12,077 nt of DNA from Legionellaceae bacterium. Lineage in GTDB: Bacteria; Pseudomonadota; Gammaproteobacteria; Legionellales; Legionellaceae. The notes beneath the pieces were generated by a model that had not been told where the DNA came from, ran no database searches, and saw nothing but the letters and a program-made list of their open reading frames with translations. How positions within the stretch are numbered: position 1 is the stretch's first letter; the number at the start of each line of letters is the position of its first letter. The translations under genes were made by a program, and so were the position numbers. Shown here one piece after another: positions 1 through 9,300 of this stretch. The DNA lies in contig DAIDLK010000008.1 in assembly GCA_027449525.1 (NCBI GenBank), forward strand, positions 3,569-15,645, written 5' to 3'.

Positions 1-2499
1 ATAAACAATCGTGCACGAATCCAGTACGGTAAAGCGATAGTGTGCGCGCCTAATCGACGGCGGCAACACGGTAATGCCCATTTGCCGGCATTCTTGTATC
101 AAAGTAACCACTTTGTCGGTGTTATCCATATCCGCTGAAATAACCGCCGCCATAAAAGCGGCAGGGTAATGCGCTTTTAACCAAGCGGTTTGGTACGCTA
201 ACAAAGCGTATGCTGCCGAGTGTGACTTATTGAAACCATACCCGGCAAATTTTTCCATTAAATCAAAAATTGCGCTGGCTAGTTCGGCATCCACGCCACG
301 TGCCACGGCGCCATCCGTGAAAATTGCACGTTGATTTGCCATTTCTTCTGCTTTCTTTTTACCCATAGCACGGCGCAATAAATCCGCAGCGCCTAAGGTA
401 TAATTCGCTAGCGATTGCGCGATTTGCATGACCTGTTCTTGGTACAGAATCACACCATAGGTTGGTTTTAAAATGGCCTCGCAATCCGGATGAGGGTACA
501 CCACTTTGGCGCGACCGTGTTTACGATTAATAAAGTCATCAACCATACCAGATTGCAATGGACCTGGACGAAACAAAGCCACCAAGGCAATTAAATCCTC
601 AAAACAATCCGGTTGCAAACGCTGCAGTAATTCTTTCATGCCACGCGACTCAACTTGAAACACGGCTGTGGTTTGAGCAGCTTTAATTAAATCAAACGTG
701 GCTGAGTCATCCAAGGGGATTAAACTAATATCGATAGGCTCACGACCCGATTGTTGTAACTGCGCATTAATAGTTTTTAATGACCAATCAATAATTGTCA
801 GTGTGCGCAAGCCTAAGAAATCAAATTTAACGAGACCCACGGATTCGACATCGTCTTTATCAAACTGACTAACGGGCTGTGAAGAACCCTGCTCACAATA
901 AATGGCAGTAAAATCAGTTAATTGGGTAGGCGCAATCACGACTCCTCCGGCATGCTTGCCCGCGTTGCGCGTCAAACCTTCTAGGGCGCGAGCTAAATCA
1001 ACTAATGCTGTGACCTCTTCTTCGTTTTGATAACGCGTTAATAACTCCTGCTCTTGTGCTAAAGCGCGCTCAAGCGTCATCCCCAATTCGAATGGGATCA
1101 ATTTTGCTATTTTGTCGACAAACCCGTACGGATGGCCCAACACTCGGCCAACATCACGAATGACCGCTTTGGCCGTCATGGTACCAAAAGTAATAATCTG
1201 TGAAACATTGGCTCGTCCATACCGCAACGCAACGTACTCAATCACCCGATCACGACCGTCCACGCAAAAATCAATATCAAAATCAGGCATTGACACACGC
1301 TCGGGATTCAAAAAGCGCTCAAACAGTAAATCATATTGCAAGGGGTCCAAATCAGTTATGTCAAGCGCGAACGCCACCAATGAGCCCGCACCAGAACCAC
1401 GTCCAGGGCCGACTGGCACGCCATTTTCTTTTGCCCAGCGAATAAAATCAGCCACAATTAAGAAGTAGCCAGCAAATCCCATGGAATTAATCACAGCCAA
1501 CTCAGTCGCTAAACGGGCTTGATACGTAGGTTCTAATGCACTCAGGGCTTGTGACCTTCGCTCGTGAGCGATGCGTTTCATGCGATGTTGTAAGCCTTCC
1601 TCGGCTAAATTTGAAAGATAATGCTCAATCGATAAGCCATCAGGAACTGGAAAATTGGGTAAATAATTTTTACCCAGCTGTAATTTAACATTGCAGCGCT
1701 TACTAATTTCCACACTGTTTTGCAGGGCTTGCGGTAAGTCGGCAAACAAAGCGGCCATTTCACTCGCAGAACTCAGGTATTGTGCTTTACTGTAACGATG
1801 CGCACGTCTGCTATCAGTTAATGTAAAACCATCATGGATACATACTCGTGCCTCATGCGCATCAAATTCCTCTGCAAGCAAAAAACGCACGTCATGGGTC
1901 GCAACTAACGGTAATTGCAGAAAATCGGCCAGTTGCACTAAGCGGGCATTATAAATTTGTTCATCGGCGCGCCCGGTACGTTGTATTTCTAAATAAAAGC
2001 GCCCAGGGAATAGTGCCATCCATTGCTGCGCTAACGACAGCGCTTTTGCTTCATCACCCGCTAGTAACGCCAGACCTATTTCGCCGAACATCCCGCCCGA
2101 TAAAGCAATCAGGCCATCGGCGTGATCGGCTAACCAAGCATACGCAACACGTGGCTCGCTGTGTTCTTGCCCTTCAAGGTAAGCGCGCGAAACTAATTGA
2201 GTTAAGTTACGGTAGCCTTGGTCATTCTGGCACAACAACACGATGGGGCTGATTTGGTTTGGATTTTCGATGCGCATCACTGGTAAATCAGCACCAATAA
2301 TTGGTTTGATTCCGGCGGCTGTAGCGGCTTGAAATACTTTAACCGTGGCAAATAAATTGCAATAATCCGTGACAGCCACCGCTTGCATGCCAAACCGACG
2401 CACTTGCTGCATCAATGGTTCTATTCGCACAATACCATCGCGTAATGAAAACTCAGAGTGCACACGCAAATGTACAAACTCCGCTTGACTTACCGTCAT
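1..2499 (-). CDS. dnaE: DNA polymerase III subunit alpha (partial, N-terminal 833 residues)
   Basis: This is the catalytic subunit of the replicative DNA polymerase III holoenzyme, which copies the chromosome in the cytoplasm. The frame stays open from an ATG at 2499 to the window edge: 833 codons of a family usually near 1,150, so the finger, OB-fold and tau-binding parts lie outside. The N-terminus (FVHLRVHSEFSL, residues 8-19) is the PHP domain. The palm contains PDFDIDFC (residues 405-412), giving catalytic Asp408 and Asp410, and VKFDFLGLRTLTIID, giving the third catalytic aspartate near Asp560. GPGRGSGAGS and YGFNKSHSAAYA family blocks are also present. The last visible residues (PPSIRRAHYRFTV) still align with known DnaE, and no frameshift was found in the segments translated by hand. 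The start is supported by an AGGG about nine bases upstream and by alignment to family N-termini. The gene is divergent from the stress protein gene. Confidence 0.97.
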   Translation of the reverse strand, partial: MTVSQAEFVHLRVHSEFSLRDGIVRIEPLMQQVRRFGMQAVAVTDYCNLFATVKVFQAATAAGIKPIIGADLPVMRIENPNQISPIVLLCQNDQGYRNLTQLVSRAYLEGQEHSEPRVAYAWLADHADGLIALSGGMFGEIGLALLAGDEAKALSLAQQWMALFPGRFYLEIQRTGRADEQIYNARLVQLADFLQLPLVATHDVRFLLAEEFDAHEARVCIHDGFTLTDSRRAHRYSKAQYLSSASEMAALFADLPQALQNSVEISKRCNVKLQLGKNYLPNFPVPDGLSIEHYLSNLAEEGLQHRMKRIAHERRSQALSALEPTYQARLATELAVINSMGFAGYFLIVADFIRWAKENGVPVGPGRGSGAGSLVAFALDITDLDPLQYDLLFERFLNPERVSMPDFDIDFCVDGRDRVIEYVALRYGRANVSQIITFGTMTAKAVIRDVGRVLGHPYGFVDKIAKLIPFELGMTLERALAQEQELLTRYQNEEEVTALVDLARALEGLTRNAGKHAGGVVIAPTQLTDFTAIYCEQGSSQPVSQFDKDDVESVGLVKFDFLGLRTLTIIDWSLKTINAQLQQSGREPIDISLIPLDDSATFDLIKAAQTTAVFQVESRGMKELLQRLQPDCFEDLIALVALFRPGPLQSGMVDDFINRKHGRAKVVYPHPDCEAILKPTYGVILYQEQVMQIAQSLANYTLGAADLLRRAMGKKKAEEMANQRAIFTDGAVARGVDAELASAIFDLMEKFAGYGFNKSHSAAYALLAYQTAWLKAHYPAAFMAAVISADMDNTDKVVTLIQECRQMGITVLPPSIRRAHYRFTVLDSCTIVY

Positions 2500-2530
2500 T
2501 CCCAACACCCTGAACCTAAACAATGCGCTC

Positions 2531-2559
2531 AGTATAGAATAGTTGACCCCAACACTGAA
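2531..2559 (-). promoter_or_regulatory. Candidate sigma-70 promoter for dnaE
   Basis: On the minus strand, TATACT (2536-2531) is a good -10 element (5 of 6 bases). Exactly 17 bases upstream lies TTCAGT (2559-2554), a weak -35 with 3 of 6 matches. It sits about 32 bases before the dnaE ATG, a sensible leader length. It is the best candidate in the 105-base gap between dnaE and the stress protein gene. No equally convincing promoter is visible for the plus-strand gene: a TTGACC at 2543-2548 lacks a good -10 at the right distance, and TAGAAT at 2535-2540 lacks a -35. Confidence 0.45.
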
Positions 2560-2604
2560 TAAGCGCACCATTAATTTATCGAGCACCTACAATAAGGACC
2601 CAAC

Positions 2605-3021
2605 ATGTACTCCAACATATTGTATTTAACGGACTTAGATGCCTTGCATTTTCATCATGGCGAACAAGCAGTACGAATCGCCACCTGCTTGAATGCCTCA
2701 CTTTACTTGCTTCATGTCATTGAGCAGCCGCCGAGCTTACAACTCGCTCAAGGGCTTGGTTTTGCCGAAATAGCGCAACCCAATGTACTCGAAGCCCAAA
2801 GCGTATTACAAACACTTGGCGATGCGTTAGGTATTCCCTACGGGCACTTAATGGTGAAGATTGGCTCAATCAAAGAACAAGCTATCGAAACAATTTCTAA
2901 GTTCCATTGCGATTTGCTCATTATAGGACAACATGCACACCATTTATTGCCCTCCATGCTCGATAGTAGCGCACAAGCCGTGCCGAACCTGGTACCTTGT
3001 GACGTACTCACGTTACGTTAA
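2605..3021 (+). CDS. Universal stress protein, single-domain UspA-like
   Basis: A 138-residue cytoplasmic protein of the universal stress protein family, the usual length for one Usp domain. The N-terminus NILYLTDLD matches the first beta strand and its acidic loop. SLYLLHVIE (residues 32-40) is the second strand with the family's HV motif, and CDLLIIGQHAHH (102-113) is the fourth strand and following loop. The ATP-binding Usp subclass has a G-x2-G-x9-G-[ST] loop. Here the loop reads GQHAHHLLPSMLDSSAQAV, lacking those glycines and resembling Escherichia coli UspA itself, so it probably does not bind ATP in the usual way. Family members form dimers and accumulate under starvation or stress; the specific role is unknown. 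The start is fixed by AAGGA (2594-2598) six bases before the ATG. It is divergent from dnaE and ends four bases from the converging small ORF. Confidence 0.88.
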   Translation: MYSNILYLTDLDALHFHHGEQAVRIATCLNASLYLLHVIEQPPSLQLAQGLGFAEIAQPNVLEAQSVLQTLGDALGIPYGHLMVKIGSIKEQAIETISKFHCDLLIIGQHAHHLLPSMLDSSAQAVPNLVPCDVLTLR

Positions 3022-3025
3022 GCAG

Positions 3026-3160
3026 TTAATTCCAATCAGGACTAGCGTTGTCGCACGCGCTGCACTGGCCGATGGATTGCCACCAGGAAGAACTACCACA
3101 ACAAGCAGTCGCAGTACACAGCGCCACGCTAATCAGTAATACTTGAGCAAGAGCTTTCAT
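3026..3160 (-). CDS. Small cysteine-rich secreted peptide, possible lipoprotein (44 aa)
   Basis: A 44-codon ORF with an N-terminus typical of exported proteins: one lysine, a hydrophobic stretch (ALAQVLLISVALCTATA), then a cysteine pair. ATAC ending at Cys20 could serve as a weak lipobox for signal peptidase II (Ala at -3 is allowed but not preferred). The mature part would have about 25 residues, with two tryptophans (WW, 26-27) and a CSAC (CxxC) at 33-36, five cysteines in all in the ORF. An AGGA lies eight bases before the ATG, and a TATAAT lies about 33 bases upstream. I do not recognise a family; its size and layout resemble small entericidin-like lipoproteins, but the sequence does not match the ones I know. 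The signal peptide, the ribosome site and the neat fit between neighbours argue for a real gene. It could still be a chance ORF. Confidence 0.6.
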   Translation of the reverse strand: MKALAQVLLISVALCTATACCGSSSWWQSIGQCSACDNASPDWN

Positions 3161-3193
3161 GTTGCTTGTCCTCATGACGTTTCGTTTAACTTG

Positions 3194-3199
3194 ATTATA
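3194..3199 (-). promoter_or_regulatory. Candidate -10 box of the small cysteine-rich ORF
   Basis: A perfect TATAAT on the minus strand lies between the end of the 1006-codon gene (3206) and the small ORF. A start about seven bases downstream would give a leader of roughly 27 bases that contains the AGGA ribosome site. No good -35 is visible at 16-18 bases (CTATTT at 17), nor a TGn extension, so it may be weak or activator dependent. Read-through from the giant genes is the alternative. Confidence 0.4.
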
Positions 3200-3205
3200 G
3201 GCTAT

Positions 3206-6200
3206 CTAAACAGAATAAATAGGCGCAAGTGGCTCTTTTTTGGCTATAGGAGGCGTCGGTGTAGATGAAAAAAAACGTTGCGCGAACTGACAACTGAAAC
3301 GCTTGGTCGGTGGTTGGTAAAGCCCTACCGCATCTAACAACTGCAACAACCGCTGAATTAACCAAGCCCAAGTGAAGGCATTGTGCGCGTGCGAGGCTAG
3401 CAAGATTTTATTGAATTCAGGGTGCGACACCTGCTGTTTGAGCTGCTGCATGCAAGCCCGACAAGATTGATTGAGGCGCACACAGGCTTCTAGCTGAGCT
3501 AATAAGCGCAACTTAGCCGCCAACGTTACCTGGTTTTCAAAGACGCTCCACCCCCCAGGTGATTGCAAGTAAGTTTGCTGCTGTTCCAAATAGGCACGCA
3601 ATTGTTGCAGGGTTGTTAATATTGCTTCGTAGTGATTAAAAGTAGCTAAATTTCTGCTATTAAATTGCTGAACAGCGGCACGTAGTCGCGGCTTAATTTG
3701 CGCTGAAATGTCCAAACTGGGCTGAATATTGGCTAATAATACCGCCTCGTTGGCGTTAATCTCGTCGGCTAAATCCGCTGCGTAACGCGTTTTACTCAGC
3801 ACCAGTCGCTCAGCTTTGGCAACCGTTCCTAGTTCACGTGCTATCACACCGCGGGCAAATTCAACCACAAGTGTGTTACTCATTTGCAAGAACTGCACTT
3901 GACTAGCTAGTAACACTTTTTTTTGCTGCTCCAAACACGCAAGGCTAAGTGGCTGCTCAGAGCTGAGTGGTCTATCAAGTGCTTGTAAGCGCTGTATGAA
4001 CACGCGTGGACTACTGACTAATAAACAGTAGCTGCGTGAATCAGCAACTAAACCGAGCAATAAATTTCGATAGTAGCGCGTTAACACCGCTGCGATTGGC
4101 CCACTTAGCACGCCTGGTCGCAGTAAGCAGAGCGTTTCGATGTGGTCTACCTTGACCAACACACTGGCTATTTTTTCATCATGCAGGGCCGCCAAATGAC
4201 GCTGCAGCGTAGTGCCGCTAAACACCGCAAACTGCTCTAGCAGTGCCTGAACTTCAGTATAAAAACGGTACAAAGCTGGCAATGCAAACAGAAATTTAAA
4301 TGCAGAATCGGCGGCAAGTAAGCTGACCAAATCGGTACTTACTCGTTCCGCGGCTTTGCGCACGGCTTCAACTTGAAGTGCCGACAATGGTAATGTAGTT
4401 GGCCACGTCTTTAGGCGCTCAAATGCTAAAAAAAGGGGATGCGTCACCTGCAAAACATCGGCAACTGACGGTTGGGGATCAGGAAAATTATCAATTTTCA
4501 GTAACCGAGCCCAAGGTTGAAACGTGTCAAACACTGCTTGCGCTAGTTGAAAACCCGCTTGCCAAATGCCCCTTACTGCCAGATTGGTTGCACACTGGTT
4601 TAAATAATGACCCGCGTGACGCAGCTGGTCACATAGCATGCCCACCCGATATAAATCTTGTAATTGCTCTACCAGCGTATACTGCGTTTTGGTTAACCTT
4701 TGGTAAAAACCTTCCGCTTGTTGCAAATGAAATAAAGCATTAAAAAATGCTTTGATACTCACCACTGGCGGAGGCTCAAGAGGTACCGTTCCGGGTGAAG
4801 CTAATTCAGAAAACGGTAAGCAATGTAGGCTGATCGGCTGCCCGTTGGTCACTGCCAATACTAAGCATGGATTTAACAACGGTAATAACTGCACCGCATG
4901 GGTAAAAATCTGTTCAATGGATGCCAAATCTTGACGAGACGAGCGTAACATCTGAGGTTGTGTCACCCAAACCTCGGCTAGTGAAGGACAAGCTAAATTG
5001 GCTGATGCGTAATCGTAAGCGATTGCATCGTCGGTCATGCCTTGATAAAACACCGCTGTGGCTCCGGATGGATCGGCTAGCTCGCTTTGTCTTACCCAAT
5101 TGCGTTGACAACGAAGCGTTACGCGTTGATTCACAAACCCGCTATCGCGAAGGGTGGTTAAATCAGGTGGTAAATTAATCACTCGCGCAACGTGCTGTTG
5201 CACCACCCCATAACACTCAGTTAATGGCTCCAATGCCAACGAGGCTAATTGACCCGGCTTAATGGCCATTTCCTCCTCGGCATGATCAACCCATGCCAAC
5301 AGCGCGAGTACCACTGAGTATTTAAACGCTCGTAATAACTCGCGCATCTGTTGTTGAGACACGGTACTAAGTGAGGCCGTTTGCTGGAAAAGGCTGCTGG
5401 CTAAACGGTGGCCTCGCACGAATAGGCTGATAAATAATGGCCAATTAGACCACGAGGGAGCCTGGTGCCATTCCACCTGCTGCACTATTTGACGAAGGGT
5501 CAACACCTCAGCTTCTAAAGAGTCGCTCTCAGGATGATGAAGTTTCACGAGACGCTTGAGTGCCTGCAAACGATTGAGGACTGTTTGAGCAAAAGTCCTC
5601 GGCTGAATAACCGATAAAACACTGAGCCCTTGCCACGGAAGCTGTCGCAACCAATGCAAAGCCAAATGCGCCTGTTGCACACAATTTAATACGCGATTGG
5701 ATGTGTTCGTTAACCCTGCCGCCGCACCCGCGCCATACGCCCACAGCAACATACAGGTTACTTCCCAAGCTGGCCATAAGCTTTCTACATCACATGTTTC
5801 GATCAAGTGTAGAGCCATTTCTGCATGATAAAGTCCATTTATTAAGCGTTTGAGATTGATAACAATGTCAGGTTGTGCTGAAAAATCAGTCACCGCAAAA
5901 GGCCCGCAACCGGCTGCCTCCGTAAAATAACCCGCTAAGCGAGGACTGCACTCGATTCCATCTAAGCAAGCCAACAACATGTCACGCCCCCACAATTTCA
6001 GGCACTGTAACGCTTCTGTCGGCTGATGGATAACCACTGTTTGTAAATAATTACGCGCTTCATCACCGGCGGCTTGATGCTTCCCATAAACAAATAAGAG
6101 GGCTAAACGCCCCGCGCGTACCAGCGCGGACAGACGGGCTGTTTTTAATTGTGAAACGCTTTGTGTGGGATCAAGACTAAAAATTGCCCGCGCGATCGGG

Positions 6201-6226
6201 GCAAACACCCATTCATTGAGTGGCAT
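3206..6226 (-). CDS. Giant helical protein of unknown function, paralogue B (1006 aa)
   Basis: I do not recognise a named family. The protein is rich in Leu, Gln and Ala and looks almost wholly alpha-helical, with no signal peptide and no clear nucleotide-binding or catalytic motif. It is a paralogue of the 1440-residue protein encoded just upstream. Each has two modules. Here module 1 carries LKRLINGLYH (125-134) and D314, E317, P324-G325 and Y339. Module 2 carries IKAFFNALFH (491-500) and D694, E697, P704-G705 and Y719. A C-terminal block FTWAWL...LLDAVGLY (951-970) also matches the paralogue; the tail is STPTPPIAKKE. Compared with the paralogue it lacks about 70 N-terminal residues and about 260 residues between modules. 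The start follows AGGG (6237-6234) by seven bases. No promoter is visible in the 46-base gap, so co-transcription with the upstream paralogue is likely. Size and architecture would fit a secreted effector or scaffold, which is inference only. Confidence 0.85.
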   Translation of the reverse strand: MPLNEWVFAPIARAIFSLDPTQSVSQLKTARLSALVRAGRLALLFVYGKHQAAGDEARNYLQTVVIHQPTEALQCLKLWGRDMLLACLDGIECSPRLAGYFTEAAGCGPFAVTDFSAQPDIVINLKRLINGLYHAEMALHLIETCDVESLWPAWEVTCMLLWAYGAGAAAGLTNTSNRVLNCVQQAHLALHWLRQLPWQGLSVLSVIQPRTFAQTVLNRLQALKRLVKLHHPESDSLEAEVLTLRQIVQQVEWHQAPSWSNWPLFISLFVRGHRLASSLFQQTASLSTVSQQQMRELLRAFKYSVVLALLAWVDHAEEEMAIKPGQLASLALEPLTECYGVVQQHVARVINLPPDLTTLRDSGFVNQRVTLRCQRNWVRQSELADPSGATAVFYQGMTDDAIAYDYASANLACPSLAEVWVTQPQMLRSSRQDLASIEQIFTHAVQLLPLLNPCLVLAVTNGQPISLHCLPFSELASPGTVPLEPPPVVSIKAFFNALFHLQQAEGFYQRLTKTQYTLVEQLQDLYRVGMLCDQLRHAGHYLNQCATNLAVRGIWQAGFQLAQAVFDTFQPWARLLKIDNFPDPQPSVADVLQVTHPLFLAFERLKTWPTTLPLSALQVEAVRKAAERVSTDLVSLLAADSAFKFLFALPALYRFYTEVQALLEQFAVFSGTTLQRHLAALHDEKIASVLVKVDHIETLCLLRPGVLSGPIAAVLTRYYRNLLLGLVADSRSYCLLVSSPRVFIQRLQALDRPLSSEQPLSLACLEQQKKVLLASQVQFLQMSNTLVVEFARGVIARELGTVAKAERLVLSKTRYAADLADEINANEAVLLANIQPSLDISAQIKPRLRAAVQQFNSRNLATFNHYEAILTTLQQLRAYLEQQQTYLQSPGGWSVFENQVTLAAKLRLLAQLEACVRLNQSCRACMQQLKQQVSHPEFNKILLASHAHNAFTWAWLIQRLLQLLDAVGLYQPPTKRFSCQFAQRFFSSTPTPPIAKKEPLAPIYSV
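4037..4774 (-). repeat. Protein-level repeat: module 2 of paralogue B
   Basis: Residues about 485-730. It has IKAFFNALFH at 491-500 and VDHIE then LRPGVLSGPI around 693-712, with Tyr718-Tyr719. It continues into LVADSRSY, which is shared with module 2 of the 1440-residue protein (LVTDSRAY) but not with either first module. Confidence 0.7.
5177..5944 (-). repeat. Protein-level repeat: module 1 of paralogue B
   Basis: Residues about 95-350. It opens with a GYFT...GPF block (99-110), then LKRLINGLYHAE (125-136), and ends with LLRAFKY (297-303), VDHAEEEM and KPGQL around 313-327. The same order is seen in module 1 of the 1440-residue protein (RYFT...EPF, LKKIINSLYHAE, LLRKFKY, NPGQL). Confidence 0.75.
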
Positions 6227-6238
6227 CGGACTACCCTA

Positions 6239-6304
6239 TCATTTAGCTTCCTGCACTGGGGGTGTCGGTCGTTTAGGGAGGACAGTCGGCAGCAGGTCTT
6301 GGCC
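6239..6304 (-). pseudogene. Possible frameshifted C-terminal tail of the 1440-codon gene
   Basis: Just past the annotated stop (6273-6275), the +1 frame reads LLPTVLPKRPTPPVQEAK and stops at TGA 6241-6239. The PTPPV part resembles PTPPI in the tail of paralogue B (STPTPPIAKKE), and the two also look alike at the DNA level. A one-base insertion, for example in the GGG near 6305, would move translation from this tail into the present ending GPRPAADCPP. If so, the ancestral gene ended 12 bases before the next ATG. The match is short and its spacing from the conserved AWL block differs from B, so coincidence is possible. Confidence 0.35.
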
Positions 6305-9300
6305 CGCCGGCATCCTCAGCGCGTTTTAGACGTGAGGCACCACCAAAGAGGCTCCAGTCTAACATAGACGATGCATGAGGCAAGCGTTTTTCACCGGCTT
6401 GATTGAGCGCCGTATAAATGGCCTGCCGTTCAGGCGTAAATAGACGCAAAGCTGTTAACAATTCCACAATACAACTAACCAACCACGCAAAGGTAAAGCG
6501 ATCGTAGGTCACGTGTGCCAGCAGATCGTGCTTAAATTCCGCTTGCTGCACCGTTGCACTCAAGCGTTTAATGCGTTGTTGTACCGTCAGGCTATCATCA
6601 CTCAATAACGCGCGTAGCTGCTCCAGCCGAACTGATTTCTTACTTAAGGTGTGCTCGTTTTCAATCAACACCCAAGACTGGAACGGATAAAAGTGTTTTC
6701 TCGCGTGTTGTTTCATCAAACGACGCTGCGTGGCGAGATAGACTTCTAAACGCTGCACAGCAACTTGTGCGGCCTCAAGCTGAAGATAAACTGGTAATTG
6801 TTGCTGGATGAATGCTGGCACCAACGGCATCAATTGCTGTTCTATTTGTGGCGCTAACGGTAAATCAACTCGCAGTGCTTTAAGAATAGTGGGAGCGTGC
6901 GGTTTAATAAACTCATGCAGAGCTTCCTCATAAAGTTTACTCGTAAAAACCAAGCCTTTAGCCGTAGCACCGTACCGACTTATCAATTGACGTGACAATA
7001 GGGTCATCTTGTATTCCTGCTCTAATTGAGCATCTCTCGATAATTTATTTCTTTTAAGAGCGTCCAGCGCGGTAGCTTGATGTTGCAGCAATCCCTGCTG
7101 CATGATCAACGTCGCTTTTTTTCCCTTCAATTGCTGCATTTCCAGCGCAGTATTTTCCAGTTGGATTTGAGCTTCTATTTCAAGGAGCTCTTTCTCTACC
7201 TGTGCTGAACGTGCTTGATTAGCAGCAAAACGTTTCATTAAGGGCGTCCCACTTTGCGCTAGCATAAAATAAGCTCGCGAATCGGTTACCAACTGATCCA
7301 GCATGCCCCGATAATAAATTCCCAAAAAATGTTCAATAGGCGCACTAATTAAGCCTGGTTTCAAGCCTAATTGAACCTCCCAATGATCGGCCTCAAGCAA
7401 AATGGCAGCGATATCATCGTCTTGCAGTGCCGCTAAATGCTGAGTGGTGTGGGCATGCGTAGCTTGTGCAAAATCAGTCCATCGTTTGTTGATTCGATTG
7501 AACAACGGAACAAACGTTGGTATTTCCATCATTAGCTGCAGCCACGCATTGGTTTTTCCAATCACACGATTGACGTCTTTTGTGTCCTTCATCGTATTAG
7601 GTAATTCGTTCTGCAGGTGTTCATTTAATTCTTGAAGTGCTTTTTTATCACCAAACAGAGCTAACTGCTTTGGAATCACGAATAATGAATTGAAGACATA
7701 AAATAACGCACCTGGTGCATCGGCATGCACCTCGTTGTCTTCCGATTCTGGGACATGTGGTGCTCTAAGTACTTTAAAATGCTCGTGCACTTCGTGGTAC
7801 ATGGAGAATAATTCCTCAACAATACCTCTTAGCGTCGGATCCTGAGTCATTGCTTGTAAGGTATCTGCCACGGAGCGCAAACTTTCTTCAAACAGAATCA
7901 CTCGCAACACATAAAATGTTTTTTCAGCGACTTTATCGGTATCCGGTGATGACTCAGGGATTAGTTCCAAATGCATACTGGCTTGTTTAAGATAAAATAA
8001 CGCATTTTTAATCCGTTTTAAATTCAGTAGTTGAGCGGGCTCCGCTAAACAAGCCGACGGATTGCGGTGCACGTGAGGAAACGGAGCTTGCTCTATTTCA
8101 TTGGTTAGAGGAGTGAACCAACCACGCTCCAAGCGTGCCTCCACTTGCAATGGTACCACCACCAAGGGATCAAACATTTCAAGTAATTGATCGACTTGAG
8201 TTTCTAAGTGCGTTAACTGCTTTTCGAATCCGGTATTTTTGACCAAAAAGACCGCACGCTGTTCAGCTAGACGATCACGCCTTAATGGGGTTGCTGCACG
8301 CTGTTGCATAGCCTCTTCAACTACTTGGTGCTGAAGCGGCACTAATTGTTGAAGTAAGGTTTGTTGAAACAAAGCGTATTGACGGCTGGTACTGGTCAGT
8401 AATTGTCTTACTTCGCCAACGGTTAAGGGCTTGGTACGTTTATTTTTATTAGATAGCGCATCGATAAGATGACAATCTAATTCAGCAATTTGTTTGGCTG
8501 CATGTGCATTTTTCAACATAGCATGACACCAGAACGGTTGAAAGCGCGGATACAGATTACGCAATGGCTGAATCAAATCGATGGTGTATAGCGGTGTATC
8601 CGCAGCATAACCTTTTAGTAGGTTAACAAATTCATCTTGCGCCTCTTTGGCCAAAGCTGACGCCATGCATTTGGCTGCCAACGCACAGTAACTCAAGTTA
8701 GTATCGAGCAAATCTTGTTCTACATCGCACGGATTGAGCTGCAAGCCATCCAATGACGCATATCCATAGGCCATGGCCTGGAATGCAAGAGTGTCCTGCA
8801 ATTTATCCGTGGCAGCGCATTGGTCAAAAAATTGCGCCAAGCGGGGTTGTAAACTCTGCAGATTTTTGAGCGTATCCGGATAAACTGGACAAAAGGGCTG
8901 CCCAATACCGTCATGCGCTTCAGTAACATCCAGCGCATGAACAATTATGGTGCTCCAATTGCTGTCAAACGCGTCCAACTCTGGTTTAAATAGTTTGAAC
9001 TGCTCAGCCAAATCACGCTTGACTGCCTCAGGCAGCATGCGTAGACGTTGATGCGGTGGAGTCAGTGGCGCCAGAAGTGCAAAAAAGCGTTCCGCGGCGG
9101 TGCGTGCCGCCGCACTGACTAAATACTGCTCTTTTCTCGTCATAAACCGTTCGAGGCACTGCTGGGTACGGTGTTCAAGAAATTGTGCTTCACCTAATTG
9201 CTTTAAATCTTGATTTTTTCCCGATAAATCAACAATATTATCAACAATCTGTTCTAAAAAATTATAATTGGGCTCAAGATAACTCATTAAAGGAAACGTT

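Noticed and set aside
1112..2252. Plus-strand open frames of 118 and 134 codons (1112-1468, 1848-2252)
   Set aside because: They lie antisense to highly conserved dnaE coding sequence and have low-complexity translations with no family features.
2588..2593. TACAAT as a -10 box for the stress protein gene
   Set aside because: It abuts the AAGGA ribosome site, and transcription would start only about five bases before the ATG, leaving no room for the ribosome site.
3022..3025. Bidirectional terminator between the converging stress protein gene and small ORF
   Set aside because: The gap is only four bases, and no stem-loop followed by a T run was seen on either side.
3268..3275. Eight-base A/T run near the end of the 1006-codon gene, with similar runs at 10070-10077 and 10949-10956, as possible phase-variation sites
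   Set aside because: Runs of this length also occur inside trmB, where they encode conserved Phe-Phe, so they seem to be ordinary background rather than contingency sites.
4399..5178. Plus-strand open frames within the 1006-codon gene
   Set aside because: Shadows of the long minus-strand frame, which shows clear homology to its paralogue; no ribosome sites or domain features.
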